From Parvularcula sp964342585 (GTDB lineage Bacteria > Pseudomonadota > Alphaproteobacteria > Caulobacterales > Parvularculaceae): DNA of 23,898 nt. Position 1 is the stretch's first letter. The number at the start of each line of letters is the position of its first letter. Under the pieces are notes generated by a model. The model was given only the letters and a program-made list of their open reading frames with translations, ran no database searches and had not been told where the DNA came from. A program made the position numbers and the translations under genes. Shown here piece after piece: positions 7,437-14,363 of the stretch. The stretch spans positions 1 through 23,898 of the forward strand of contig CAYFHK010000028.1 of NCBI GenBank assembly GCA_964342585.1, written 5' to 3'.

Positions 7437-9206
7437 TTAGTACGCCGCCTCCGACAATAACGCCGCCAGGGCATCGAGTTCAGCGCCCCCCTTGCGGTCT
7501 TCCGCGCTCACGCCATCGCGGCGCAGCCCGACAAAACCGTCAAAGGCGACATCATCCCCCACGGGCATGATCCCCAAAGAAGGCGCAATGCGTTCAACAA
7601 CGCGGCGGAAAACAGGCGCGGCGACATGACCGGCCGTGGCATAGCCGCCGGTGTCTTCGATCCGCTTGGGCTCATCTAAGGAGAGCAGCATCGCATAGCG
7701 GGGGGCATAGCCCGGGAAGGCGCCGATGAAGCTGGAGATCAGCGGGCCATCATCTTTATACCCGCCCTGCCCCGGCTTATCTGCCGTCGCCGTTTTGCCG
7801 ATGATGTAATAGCCCGGCGCTTCGGCATTGCCGCCCGTCCCGTCGGTCACCGCGCGACGCAGCACGATGCGCATGCGGGCGCTCGTCTCATCGGCGAAGA
7901 CTTGCCGGCCTTCGCGCGGCGCATCCGCGATGAAGGTCGGCACACGGTAGACCCCGCCATTGACGACCGCCGCAAAAGCCGCGGTGAGCTGCAGCGGCGA
8001 GACCGCGATGCCGTGGCCATAGGCGCTTGTCGCGAGCTCTGCTGGGCGCCAGTCCCGAGACAGAAGCGGCGACGCCGCCTCAGGCAATTCGGTCTTCAGC
8101 CGATCATCAAGACCCACCGCCTTCAGCGTTTCAAGGAAGGCTTCCAGGCCGAGCTTTTCAACGATGTGGACGGTGCCGATATTTGACGAGTACTGAAGGA
8201 TTTCAGACACCGTCATGACAGGCTTTTTGAAGGAGTAATCGTCGATCTCCCAGCCGCCGACATCGACAGGGGTCCGTACGTCGAACTCATCCGTGAGCGT
8301 GACAACGCCGTGGTCAACAGCCGATGCCAGGGTAATGGCCTTGAAGGCCGAGCCGAGTTCGTAAACGTCCGACATCGCCCGATTGCGGCGGTCTGCATCC
8401 GCCGAGGCGCCGGGCCGGTTGGGGTTATAGTCTGGCAAGCTTGCAAGCGCGCGGACTTCGCCCGTCTCGATATCCAACAACACGCCCCAAGCCGCCTTGG
8501 CATCAAAGCGGCGCATGGCGCGGGTGAGCTCGTCTTCCACGACCTGCTGCGCGACCACATCGATCGAGAGACGATGCCGCGCCGTCTCTTCAAAGGCCGC
8601 AATGGTATCGAGCGCCCGCTCGATGCCCGTGGCGCCGCCGCGCCCTGGGATGGTGTAGCCCACAACATGCGCGGCCAAGTCTTTTTGTGGATAAGCCCGA
8701 TGGGTGGTGGGCGGAAATTTGATGCCTGGCAGGCCGAGCGCCACCACTTGCTGTCGCTCCTCCGGCCCTAAGCTATCGAGAACAAGGGTGTACTGCTTAT
8801 TCTCTAACCGGTCGCGTAACCGCGCCGCATCGATATCTGGAAAGAGGCGCACAAGCGAGGCAACGACTTCACCCGCATCCCAAACCTCACGACCATCGAT
8901 GGCGAGACCGCGGGCTGTCCTGTTCATGATCAAGGGACGACCATTTCGGTCAACAACCTCAGGGCGCGGCACAGACCGCGTCTCAGCGCGGATCACCCGC
9001 ACCTCTTCATTCATGCCGAATGAGACATAGGCGAGCCGCGCCGACAGGACGGCGAAGACGCCCAAGAAGAGCGCACCGCACAAATGCAGCCGCAGGCCAG
9101 GTGATGACCCCGCACTTCCTTTCGCCGCATCGTCGCGACGGCGCGGCGCGCCATCGTCGCAAATCATGCGCAGGCGGATTTCCTGCCGAAGCCCGTCGCC
9201 ACTCAT
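7437..9206 (-). CDS. ftsI: FtsI (PBP3), septal D,D-transpeptidase, KTG replaced by KTA
   Basis: Class B penicillin-binding protein that crosslinks septal peptidoglycan; 589 residues. A short cytoplasmic tail precedes one transmembrane helix (about 39-63), then comes the pedestal with RGxxxDRNG-like SVPRPEVVDRNGRP (78-91), then the transpeptidase domain. The catalytic SxxK is SAFK (Ser286, Lys289) and SxN is SSN (340-342), as expected, with YGHGIAVSPLQL at 396-407. The third motif is KTATA (Lys471-Ala475) where almost all family members have KTGTA; I checked the bases, and the codon is GCG. The 4-bp ATGA overlap with ftsL fixes the start. Otherwise a normal FtsI; the KTA change may affect beta-lactam binding or turnover. 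Confidence 0.94.
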   Translation of the reverse strand: MSGDGLRQEIRLRMICDDGAPRRRDDAAKGSAGSSPGLRLHLCGALFLGVFAVLSARLAYVSFGMNEEVRVIRAETRSVPRPEVVDRNGRPLIMNRTARGLAIDGREVWDAGEVVASLVRLFPDIDAARLRDRLENKQYTLVLDSLGPEERQQVVALGLPGIKFPPTTHRAYPQKDLAAHVVGYTIPGRGGATGIERALDTIAAFEETARHRLSIDVVAQQVVEDELTRAMRRFDAKAAWGVLLDIETGEVRALASLPDYNPNRPGASADADRRNRAMSDVYELGSAFKAITLASAVDHGVVTLTDEFDVRTPVDVGGWEIDDYSFKKPVMTVSEILQYSSNIGTVHIVEKLGLEAFLETLKAVGLDDRLKTELPEAASPLLSRDWRPAELATSAYGHGIAVSPLQLTAAFAAVVNGGVYRVPTFIADAPREGRQVFADETSARMRIVLRRAVTDGTGGNAEAPGYYIIGKTATADKPGQGGYKDDGPLISSFIGAFPGYAPRYAMLLSLDEPKRIEDTGGYATAGHVAAPVFRRVVERIAPSLGIMPVGDDVAFDGFVGLRRDGVSAEDRKGGAELDALAALLSEAAY

Positions 9207-9586
9207 TCCCGCACCACTTTCTCCGCCATGGAGAGGTCTGCCATCCCAATTGCGTTGCCGATGATGTCGCTGTTCGCCGGCAAGGGCGAGTCCTTCTCGA
9301 CGCCTTGAAGCCCAAGCATTTCCGCCATTTCGTGATCGTCGAGCAATTGCTCCGCACGAACCGTTCCGAGGGCCAGATAGGCGGCGTTTAATTCTTGCAG
9401 CCGACCCGCTGATTCGAGCACCTCCACGTCGAGGCGAACTTGGTCGATTTCCCGTTCGATCGTCGACCGCTCTTCTTGCAGGTTGGCCAAGACGCGCTCG
9501 CTATCTCTCACTTGTGCTTCGGCGTGGAATCGCCCGGCGGCAGCCAGCACCAAGAGAGCCGAGAGAAAAAGCGGGATGATCTTCAT
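9203..9586 (-). CDS. ftsL: FtsL, bitopic cell-division protein
   Basis: A small protein (127 residues) in the ftsL slot between rsmH and ftsI. The N-terminus MKIIPLFLSALLVLAAAGRF is a single membrane span with almost no cytoplasmic tail. It is followed by a charged, heptad-like stretch (about residues 24-75: repeated Leu/Val with Glu/Arg) expected to form the coiled coil with FtsB. FtsL sequences are poorly conserved, so the name rests on position, topology and length. The start at 9586 gives an ATGA overlap with the rsmH stop; a longer frame upstream lies inside rsmH and is rejected. The extended tail after the coiled coil (about 50 residues) has no motif I recognise. Confidence 0.85.
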   Translation of the reverse strand: MKIIPLFLSALLVLAAAGRFHAEAQVRDSERVLANLQEERSTIEREIDQVRLDVEVLESAGRLQELNAAYLALGTVRAEQLLDDHEMAEMLGLQGVEKDSPLPANSDIIGNAIGMADLSMAEKVVRE

Positions 9587-10599
9587 ACAGAAACGCTCCA
9601 GCGTTGTTGGAGGGGAGAGAAAACAAGGGGCGGGATGCCAAGCCCGCTTAATCGCGCCTCGGTCCATTGGGTGATGGCGGCCCCATTGCGCGTGGCGGCA
9701 CGGAGACGAGCCGAGCGCGCCCGCGGATTCGCCGCCACTTCGTCATCACTGGGCGAGACGGCTTTGGCGGGCTTTGCGAAAGTCGGCGTGGGACCGGCTT
9801 GCGGCGGCAAATGGCGCGAGCCGCCCTCATTGCTGCCGGACACAGCGGCAAGGAAGCGTTTGACGATGCGGTCTTCGAGCGAATGGAACGACACGGCGAC
9901 CAGACGTCCGCCTTCGGCCAAGACGCGCTCTGCCGCGATCAAGGCACGCACAATCTGTCCTAGCTCGTCATTGATGAAGATGCGGATGGCTTGAAAGAGC
10001 TTGGTCGCCGGATGGATCTTCGCGCCTCGCCCCAGCGCCTTTTCCGCGATAGCTGCCAGTTCGCCGGTGGTGGTGATCGGCGCCTCGTCCCGCGCAGCCA
10101 CGATCAGATTGGCGAGATGTCGAGCTCGGCGCTCTTCCCCGTAATGGAAAATCACGTCGGCCAGCTCAGCCGCGCTGGCTTCAGCGATGAAGTCCGACGC
10201 TGGGCGCCCTGCCCCCATGCGCATATCCAGCGGCCCGTCCGCCATGAAGGAAAAGCCGCGACCCGCTTGATCGAGTTGCATGGACGAGACACCGAAGTCG
10301 AAGACGACGCCATGGACAGGCGCACGACCCTCAGCCTCCAAAACATCACCCAACTGATCGAAAGGCGCCTCGATGAGGGTGAGCGCGTCACCGGCGTCAG
10401 CGAAGCGGGTTTTGCCCGACGCGATCGCCGTGGGGTCACGATCAAAAGCGATGACCTTTGCGCCTGTCTTCAAAATCGCTTGGGTATAGCCGCCAGCGCC
10501 AAAGGTGCCGTCGACATGAAGCTCTCCAGCCGCTGGGCGCAGGGCCGCCAGCACAGGGTCAAGCAGAACGGGAATATGCGGCGCGGGGGCGGCCATCAC
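9583..10599 (-). CDS. rsmH: RsmH (MraW), 16S rRNA m4C1402 methyltransferase
   Basis: SAM-dependent N4-methyltransferase acting on C1402 of 16S rRNA in the ribosomal P site. It is 338 residues. Motifs are HIPVLLDPVL near the N-terminus, the SAM loop DGTFGAGGYT (about 30-39), DFGVSSMQLD, RGFSFMADGPLDMRM, the FQAIRIFINDE block, and SFHSLEDRIVKRF. The ATG overlaps the mraZ stop by 4 bp. A conserved second gene of dcw operons. Confidence 0.96.
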   Translation of the reverse strand: MMAAPAPHIPVLLDPVLAALRPAAGELHVDGTFGAGGYTQAILKTGAKVIAFDRDPTAIASGKTRFADAGDALTLIEAPFDQLGDVLEAEGRAPVHGVVFDFGVSSMQLDQAGRGFSFMADGPLDMRMGAGRPASDFIAEASAAELADVIFHYGEERRARHLANLIVAARDEAPITTTGELAAIAEKALGRGAKIHPATKLFQAIRIFINDELGQIVRALIAAERVLAEGGRLVAVSFHSLEDRIVKRFLAAVSGSNEGGSRHLPPQAGPTPTFAKPAKAVSPSDDEVAANPRARSARLRAATRNGAAITQWTEARLSGLGIPPLVFSPLQQRWSVSV

Positions 10600-11153
10600 T
10601 CACCGTCCCTTCGGCGTGCGATCGCCGTGGGCAGGCTACGTCCGCGCAACGTGGCTTTCTGATCCTCGCTCAGCTGACGGAACTTTGCGCGCAGCGCCGC
10701 GCGGGTCTCCGCAGCGGCAATCACGAAATGCGAGCCGCGCCCGCCGAAGGACGCCGACCCGTCGAGCTTCGCATGCTCGCGCAAATGCTTGGGCAGCACG
10801 ATGCGGCCCGTCTCGTCGAAATAAAGCCGCTCGGTCTCTTCGGTGACGAGGCCTTCAAGCTCGTAGCGATTGCCGTCGAAGACATCGGCTGTGGCGACGA
10901 CCTGCAACAAAGTCTCGACCAAATCGGGGCCGCCGCATTGCAGCTCAGCGTCGAGCAGCGAGGGGAAACAATAAAGCACGCTCGCCGGCTCATCGGCGCC
11001 TGGCGTCAATTGGCGGCGGAGGTCTGCGGGAATGGAGACGCGGCCCTTGGCATCGACCTTCTGCGTGTACTGGCCAACGAACCGATGCGGCGCGCGCAGG
11101 CCCACGCTGTCTTTGACAGCCGTCGCGCCCGTATCTGCCGCCGATGCGGTCAT
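10596..11153 (-). CDS. mraZ: MraZ, AbrB-fold transcription factor of the dcw operon
   Basis: MraZ is a ring-forming DNA-binding protein that represses its own dcw promoter. Both AbrB-like half-domains are visible: FVGQYTQKVDAKGRVSIP (about 25-42) and YFDETGRIVLPKHLR further on. I place the start at the ATG 11151-11153, 185 residues, because a strong GGAGGAG lies about 9 bases upstream. An open frame continues to 11228 but would run through the repeats that look like the operator. Even so, about 24 residues precede the first half-domain, more than in classical 150-residue MraZ. First gene of the operon. Confidence 0.93.
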   Translation of the reverse strand: MTASAADTGATAVKDSVGLRAPHRFVGQYTQKVDAKGRVSIPADLRRQLTPGADEPASVLYCFPSLLDAELQCGGPDLVETLLQVVATADVFDGNRYELEGLVTEETERLYFDETGRIVLPKHLREHAKLDGSASFGGRGSHFVIAAAETRAALRAKFRQLSEDQKATLRGRSLPTAIARRRDGE

Positions 11154-11206
11154 GTTCGCTGTCTCCTCCGCAACCCCATCGCGCGCCCTGCCGCTGACGC
11201 CTTTAA

Positions 11207-11238
11207 ATGGGAATAGACGGATTATCATGGGAATTGAC
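11207..11238 (-). promoter_or_regulatory. Two 12-bp direct repeats, candidate MraZ operator
   Basis: Read on the + strand, ATGGGAATAGAC (11207-11218) is repeated as ATGGGAATTGAC (11227-11238), with 11 of 12 identical bases and an exact 20-bp period (about two helical turns). MraZ is known to bind direct TGGGN repeats in its own promoter, usually at about 10-bp spacing. Here TGGGAA occurs twice but on the strand opposite to transcription. The site is 54-85 bp upstream of the mraZ ATG. Assignment to MraZ is inference. Confidence 0.5.
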
Positions 11239-11247
11239 GCCTGACAA
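11221..11247 (-). promoter_or_regulatory. Candidate mraZ/dcw promoter overlapping the repeats
   Basis: On the minus strand TTGTCA (11247-11242) is followed after 15 bases by GATAAT (11226-11221), or after 17 bases by TAATCC. The -10 element lies between the two TGGGAA repeats, so a protein bound there would block RNA polymerase. The 15-bp spacer is short; the promoter is a visual guess. Confidence 0.35.
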
Positions 11248-11323
11248 TGAAAACAGCGTCATCTCCTCAAGACAAATGACAGTCCTCCCGAACGGAAGCG
11301 CCAAAAGAACAAAACAAGATCGT

Positions 11324-11347
11324 GTTTTCCCCGAATATGTGGAAAAC
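11324..11347. repeat. Inverted repeat between rnpB and mraZ
   Basis: GTTTTCC (11324-11330) and GGAAAAC (11341-11347) form perfect 7-bp arms around a 10-base loop, about 45 bases beyond the rnpB 3' end. The minus strand between rnpB and this repeat is pyrimidine-rich. It could be a transcript-end hairpin or a protein site; there is no clean T-tract, so I do not call a terminator. The right arm with flanking bases also reads TTTTCCACA on the minus strand, a single DnaA-box-like match. Confidence 0.3.
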
Positions 11348-11389
11348 CCTGCAAATCAAAGAATAAAAGAGGAACAATTGCGAGGAATG

Positions 11390-11775
11390 AAGGTCAGACG
11401 GCCTGTAAGCCGGGTTCTGTCCACGCTTTTTCAAGCGATGGGCGACCATTCCTCTGGCGGGCCGCTTGCGCGAACCCGTCTAGCAACCAACCCGGACAGC
11501 CTCGAGGTGGCGGCGCCTCGGCCCATGGAAACCCACGGGCGCGGTGTCCCTATTCGGTTTTGCTCCGGGCGGGGCTTGCCATGCCTGTCCCGTTGCCGGT
11601 CCAGCGGTGCGCTCTTACCGCACCCTTTCAGCCTGACCCCGAGCACGCTCGAGGCGGTATACTTTCTGTGGCGCTTTCCCTTGGATCGCTCCAGCCGGGC
11701 GTTACCCGGCACCCTGCCGCCATGGAGCCCGGACTTTCCTCACCCCGAAGGGTGCGGCCGCCCGGCCGTCTGACA
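11390..11775 (-). ncRNA. rnpB: RNase P RNA (bacterial type A)
   Basis: Catalytic RNA of RNase P, which matures tRNA 5' ends. The minus strand shows the conserved core in order: GAGGAAAGTCCGGGCTCCAT near the 5' end, then GGTAACGCCCGGC, GAAAGGGTGCGGTAAGAGCG, CCCGCCCGGAGCAAAACCGA and AATAGGG, and finally GGACAGAACCCGGCTTAC at the 3' end. Helix P1 is an 11-bp perfect pairing of 11764-11774 (5' side) with 11393-11403 (3' side), which sets the ends to within a few bases. About 385 nt, normal for the alphaproteobacterial type. It sits between the dksA-like gene and mraZ. Confidence 0.96.
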
Positions 11776-11778
11776 CTT

Positions 11779-11809
11779 ATTATGTTTCCGCCCGCGCGCC
11801 GGGGGTCAA
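11779..11809 (-). promoter_or_regulatory. Candidate rnpB promoter overlapping the dksA-like stop codon
   Basis: On the minus strand TTGACC (11809-11804) contains the TGA stop of the dksA-like gene (11808-11806). CATAAT (11784-11779) follows after a 19-base GC-rich spacer. A start about 5 bases downstream would fall at 11774, the predicted 5' end of RNase P RNA. The long spacer lowers confidence. Confidence 0.45.
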
Positions 11810-12135
11810 GCCTTTGCCGTCGCGCAGGTCTTACAAAGCGTTGCGTAGGGCACGGCATCAAGGCGCGCCGTAGAGATCGGCTCCTCGCACTGGGCGCAAA
11901 CGCCGTAAGTGCCTCTCTCAATGCGATCGAGCGCCGCATGGATGGCGCGCGCCTCCTGCAGGCCCGCCTGCCCGACGCCCTCAAGCGCTTCATCGTCTTC
12001 GCGTTCAATCGCCCGCTCATCCCAATCGGCGCTGACAGGGCTTTCGAGTTCATGTTCGATCTCATGCAAGCGCGTATCGAGCTCTGCGAGGCGCCCCTCG
12101 AGTTTCTGCCGGTATTTCGTCACATCGATCGCCAT
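11806..12135 (-). CDS. TraR/DksA-family zinc-finger protein
   Basis: A small (109-residue) relative of DksA, a family that enters the RNA polymerase secondary channel and adjusts promoter kinetics, often with ppGpp. An N-terminal helical, Glu/Arg-rich coiled-coil half is followed by GTYGVC and a four-cysteine zinc finger, CAQC...LCKTC, with C-x2-C-x17-C-x2-C spacing. It is shorter than E. coli DksA (151), closer to the short alphaproteobacterial paralogues. The start is ATG 12135 with GAGGTG 4 bases upstream; a GTG at 12147 is possible but would include that ribosome-binding site. An FNR/FixK-type box and a TAGGAT -10 lie just upstream. Confidence 0.88.
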   Translation of the reverse strand: MAIDVTKYRQKLEGRLAELDTRLHEIEHELESPVSADWDERAIEREDDEALEGVGQAGLQEARAIHAALDRIERGTYGVCAQCEEPISTARLDAVPYATLCKTCATAKA

Positions 12136-12167
12136 GGCGCACCTCACCTGTTGAACTGTTGCGCTCG

Positions 12168-12173
12168 ATCCTA
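12168..12173 (-). promoter_or_regulatory. Candidate -10 element of the dksA-like gene
   Basis: TAGGAT on the minus strand. A start 7 bases downstream (about 12161) would give a 25-base leader and would put the centre of the upstream palindrome at about -41, the class II activator position. The fit of the two elements is the main support. Confidence 0.4.
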
Positions 12174-12190
12174 GCGGGCCTGGCGAGCCA

Positions 12191-12212
12191 TGATTTGAAC
12201 GAAATCAAATCA
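12191..12212. promoter_or_regulatory. FNR/FixK-type palindrome upstream of the dksA-like gene
   Basis: TGATTTGA (12191-12198) and TCAAATCA (12205-12212) are perfect 8-bp inverted arms around a 6-base spacer. The core TTGA-N6-TCAA matches the FNR/FixK consensus TTGAT-N4-ATCAA at 9 of 10 defined positions. It is centred at 12201.5, about 66 bp before the dksA-like ATG and about 141 bp before the divergent regulator gene. Confidence 0.6.
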
Positions 12213-12232
12213 GTTACGCAGGCGCGCCGAGC

Positions 12233-12286
12233 AAAAGTGCCAAGCCAAAGCGCACGGGGCGCGCCGGGCGAACAAGTTGCACTTTT
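12233..12286. repeat. Inverted repeat upstream of the winged-helix gene
   Basis: AAAAGTGC (12233-12240) and GCACTTTT (12279-12286) are perfect 8-bp arms 38 bases apart. Between them lies one of two GGCGCGCC octamers (12221-12228 and 12258-12265). The second arm ends 56 bp before the regulator ATG. Could be an autoregulatory operator of the winged-helix protein; function is inferred from location only. Confidence 0.3.
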
Positions 12287-12342
12287 CTTGCGAACGCCCA
12301 AAAGAGTGCGGGCGCGCGTTTAGCGTCAGTCAGGGGTGGAAG

Positions 12343-14292
12343 ATGACGGCGGGGCTCGGTTCTGCAGGTGAGGCCTTCACGGTCGGCGAGTTTGACGTCG
12401 TCGTGTCGCGCAATGAGCTGACCCACCAACGCCAAGCCTATACTGTTCAGCCGCTCGTCATGGATGTCTTGCGCGAATTGGCACGTGCCGATGGCGAGGT
12501 CATCTCCCGCGAAACCCTGATCAATCGGGTTTGGGGCCTCGAGCACGGGGCCGACGAAAGCCTCTCCCGCGTGATCTCCCTTCTCCGGAAGACATTCCGC
12601 AGCGCTGGGGTCGAAGAACCCTATATCGAAACCATTTCGCGGCGCGGCTATCGGTTGATGAAACCCGTCACCTGGCACAGCCCGCGAGAGGACCACCCCG
12701 CCCCCGCCTCGCCGACGCCCTCCACCGCGAGCGCGACCACGCAGCCATCGCACCGGGCCCGGAATTGGTCCGTCATCGGCGCGTTTGTCGTGGGTCTCGC
12801 CGTGGCGACCTTCTTTATTGTGCGTGGGGACACGTTGCCCAATGCACCGATTGCCGTTGGCGAAGGCCCGCCGGAACGCTCAGTGGCGGTCATGTCTTTC
12901 GAGGCCGCCAGCGGTCTCGAAGAAGATGCTTACTTCGCGGAGGGGCTCTCCCTCGAATTGTTGGACGCCCTTGCGGGGATCGAAGATCTCAAAGTGCCCA
13001 GCCGCCGAGCCATTACCGATGTCGAGCGCGCCAACGCGCCCTTAGCGGAAATCGCCGCGCGCCTCGGCGTGGCTTACATTTTGGAAGGTTCCATTCGGCG
13101 CGATGATGATCGCCTACGGATTTCCTCACAGCTCGTCTCGGCTGAGGATGGGGCACAGATCTGGTCTGAAAGCTATGATCGTCGCGGTGAGGATGTTTTT
13201 GAGGTTCAAGAAGACATTGCCCGTCGGGTGGCCACCGCGCTGAACTCGCGCTTGGTCGATGAGGGGGAAGGCTTGTTGTTCGATGCGGGCACGCACAGCC
13301 CTACCGCATTCGAACACTATGTGCAGGGGCGCGAATATTTGGGCCGCCGCGGCACCTGGGTGTCGCGCGCCATCCTGAATTTCGAATCGGCGATCGCTGA
13401 AGACCCAAATTACGCACAGGCCTATGCCGGCTTGGCCACGGCACATTCCGTGTCCCACATTTATCTGGGCATCCCACCCGAAATCGCCCGAACCCGCGCC
13501 CGGGATTGGGCAATGAAAGCCATCGAACTGGACCCGACGCTTTCAGAGCCCGTCGCCGTGCAGGGCCAATTGGCCGCCGGTGAGATGGACTGGATCAATG
13601 CGGTACGGTTCCTCTCGCAGGCAACCGAAATCGACCCCACCGATCAAGTTGCCGCTCAATGGTACGCCGAAGCGCTCTTTTATCTCGGCTATCTCGAAGC
13701 CAGCGAGGAAAAGATCGAGCAGGCGATTGCCATCGATCCCGGCGCGGCGGTCCCCTATCTTAGCGCCGGTAATGTCGCCCTGAGCCTCAAGCAACCTGAT
13801 CGTGCAGCAGCGCTCTACACGCAGGCGATGGAGCTTGGCATGCGGATCACCGGCACGCCGGAGGTCGAATATCAGCGCGGAAATTTCGAGGCGGCGGCCC
13901 GGGATATCGCGAAAGCTTATGTGGTCGATCAGATCGTGTCAGAAGACGATTACGACGATCTCGTCAGTTTTCTTGAGCGTCTCATGCGCCACGAGACCAC
14001 CGTCGCCGCGGAAATCGATCGCTTCCCGACGCTGGGCATCGACAATGACTTTCTGCTGACCGCGAACATCTATTCAGGCAATTACGAGCGCGCGCTGAAG
14101 CTTCTGGAAGACGAAGCGGCCGCCTATCACGACAATCTCTATTTCCTGTGGATCAATTCCTCTACGGATATCCTCAGCCACCCCTACTTCCCTACCTTTG
14201 CGGCCAATGCGGGGCTGCTGCCTTACTGGCAGGAAAATGGATGGCCCGATCGCTGCGCCCCAGATGGCGACGGCGGTTTTGCGTGTCGCTGA
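12343..14292 (+). CDS. Membrane-anchored winged-helix (CadC-like) regulator with TPR repeats
   Basis: A 649-residue protein. Residues about 10-108 form an OmpR/PhoB-type winged helix ending in the typical YIETISRRGYRL. A Pro/Ser/Thr linker leads to one transmembrane helix (about 141-161). Then comes a periplasmic SVAVMSFE...YFAEGLSLELLDALA...YILEGSIRR module, the kind found in TPR-containing CadC/adenylate-cyclase-like regulators, followed by TPR-like repeats (NYAQAYAGLA, PYLSAGNVALSLKQPDRAAALYTQAM). This topology suggests direct transduction of a periplasmic signal to DNA without phosphorylation. The start at 12343 has AGGGGTGGA just upstream. It ends 71 bp before the Mpl-like ligase gene on the same strand, so that gene or its own promoter are candidate targets. 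The ligand is unknown. Confidence 0.88.
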   Translation: MTAGLGSAGEAFTVGEFDVVVSRNELTHQRQAYTVQPLVMDVLRELARADGEVISRETLINRVWGLEHGADESLSRVISLLRKTFRSAGVEEPYIETISRRGYRLMKPVTWHSPREDHPAPASPTPSTASATTQPSHRARNWSVIGAFVVGLAVATFFIVRGDTLPNAPIAVGEGPPERSVAVMSFEAASGLEEDAYFAEGLSLELLDALAGIEDLKVPSRRAITDVERANAPLAEIAARLGVAYILEGSIRRDDDRLRISSQLVSAEDGAQIWSESYDRRGEDVFEVQEDIARRVATALNSRLVDEGEGLLFDAGTHSPTAFEHYVQGREYLGRRGTWVSRAILNFESAIAEDPNYAQAYAGLATAHSVSHIYLGIPPEIARTRARDWAMKAIELDPTLSEPVAVQGQLAAGEMDWINAVRFLSQATEIDPTDQVAAQWYAEALFYLGYLEASEEKIEQAIAIDPGAAVPYLSAGNVALSLKQPDRAAALYTQAMELGMRITGTPEVEYQRGNFEAAARDIAKAYVVDQIVSEDDYDDLVSFLERLMRHETTVAAEIDRFPTLGIDNDFLLTANIYSGNYERALKLLEDEAAAYHDNLYFLWINSSTDILSHPYFPTFAANAGLLPYWQENGWPDRCAPDGDGGFACR

Positions 14293-14363
14293 TTTGGCGG
14301 GGCCAACTTTCATCCTCGGTGTGTTAACGGTTCGCGCAATCGTTTCTGGGTAAGCGAGTGATT

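Noticed and set aside
6755..7570. 271-residue + strand frame opposite murE/ftsI
   Set aside because: Arg-rich, antisense to conserved motifs of murE; a codon-bias shadow.
10458..11216. 252-residue + strand frame opposite rsmH and mraZ
   Set aside because: Covers conserved rsmH/mraZ coding sequence in reverse and shows no protein-like features.
11338..11346. DnaA-box-like TTTTCCACA (minus strand), a possible origin element
   Set aside because: A single match in a short intergenic gap, with no cluster of boxes and no dnaA/hemE/parAB context.
11207..11773. Open frames on both strands across the RNase P RNA gene
   Set aside because: The conserved rnpB core and P1 helix explain the region; the frames have no ribosome-binding site or motif.
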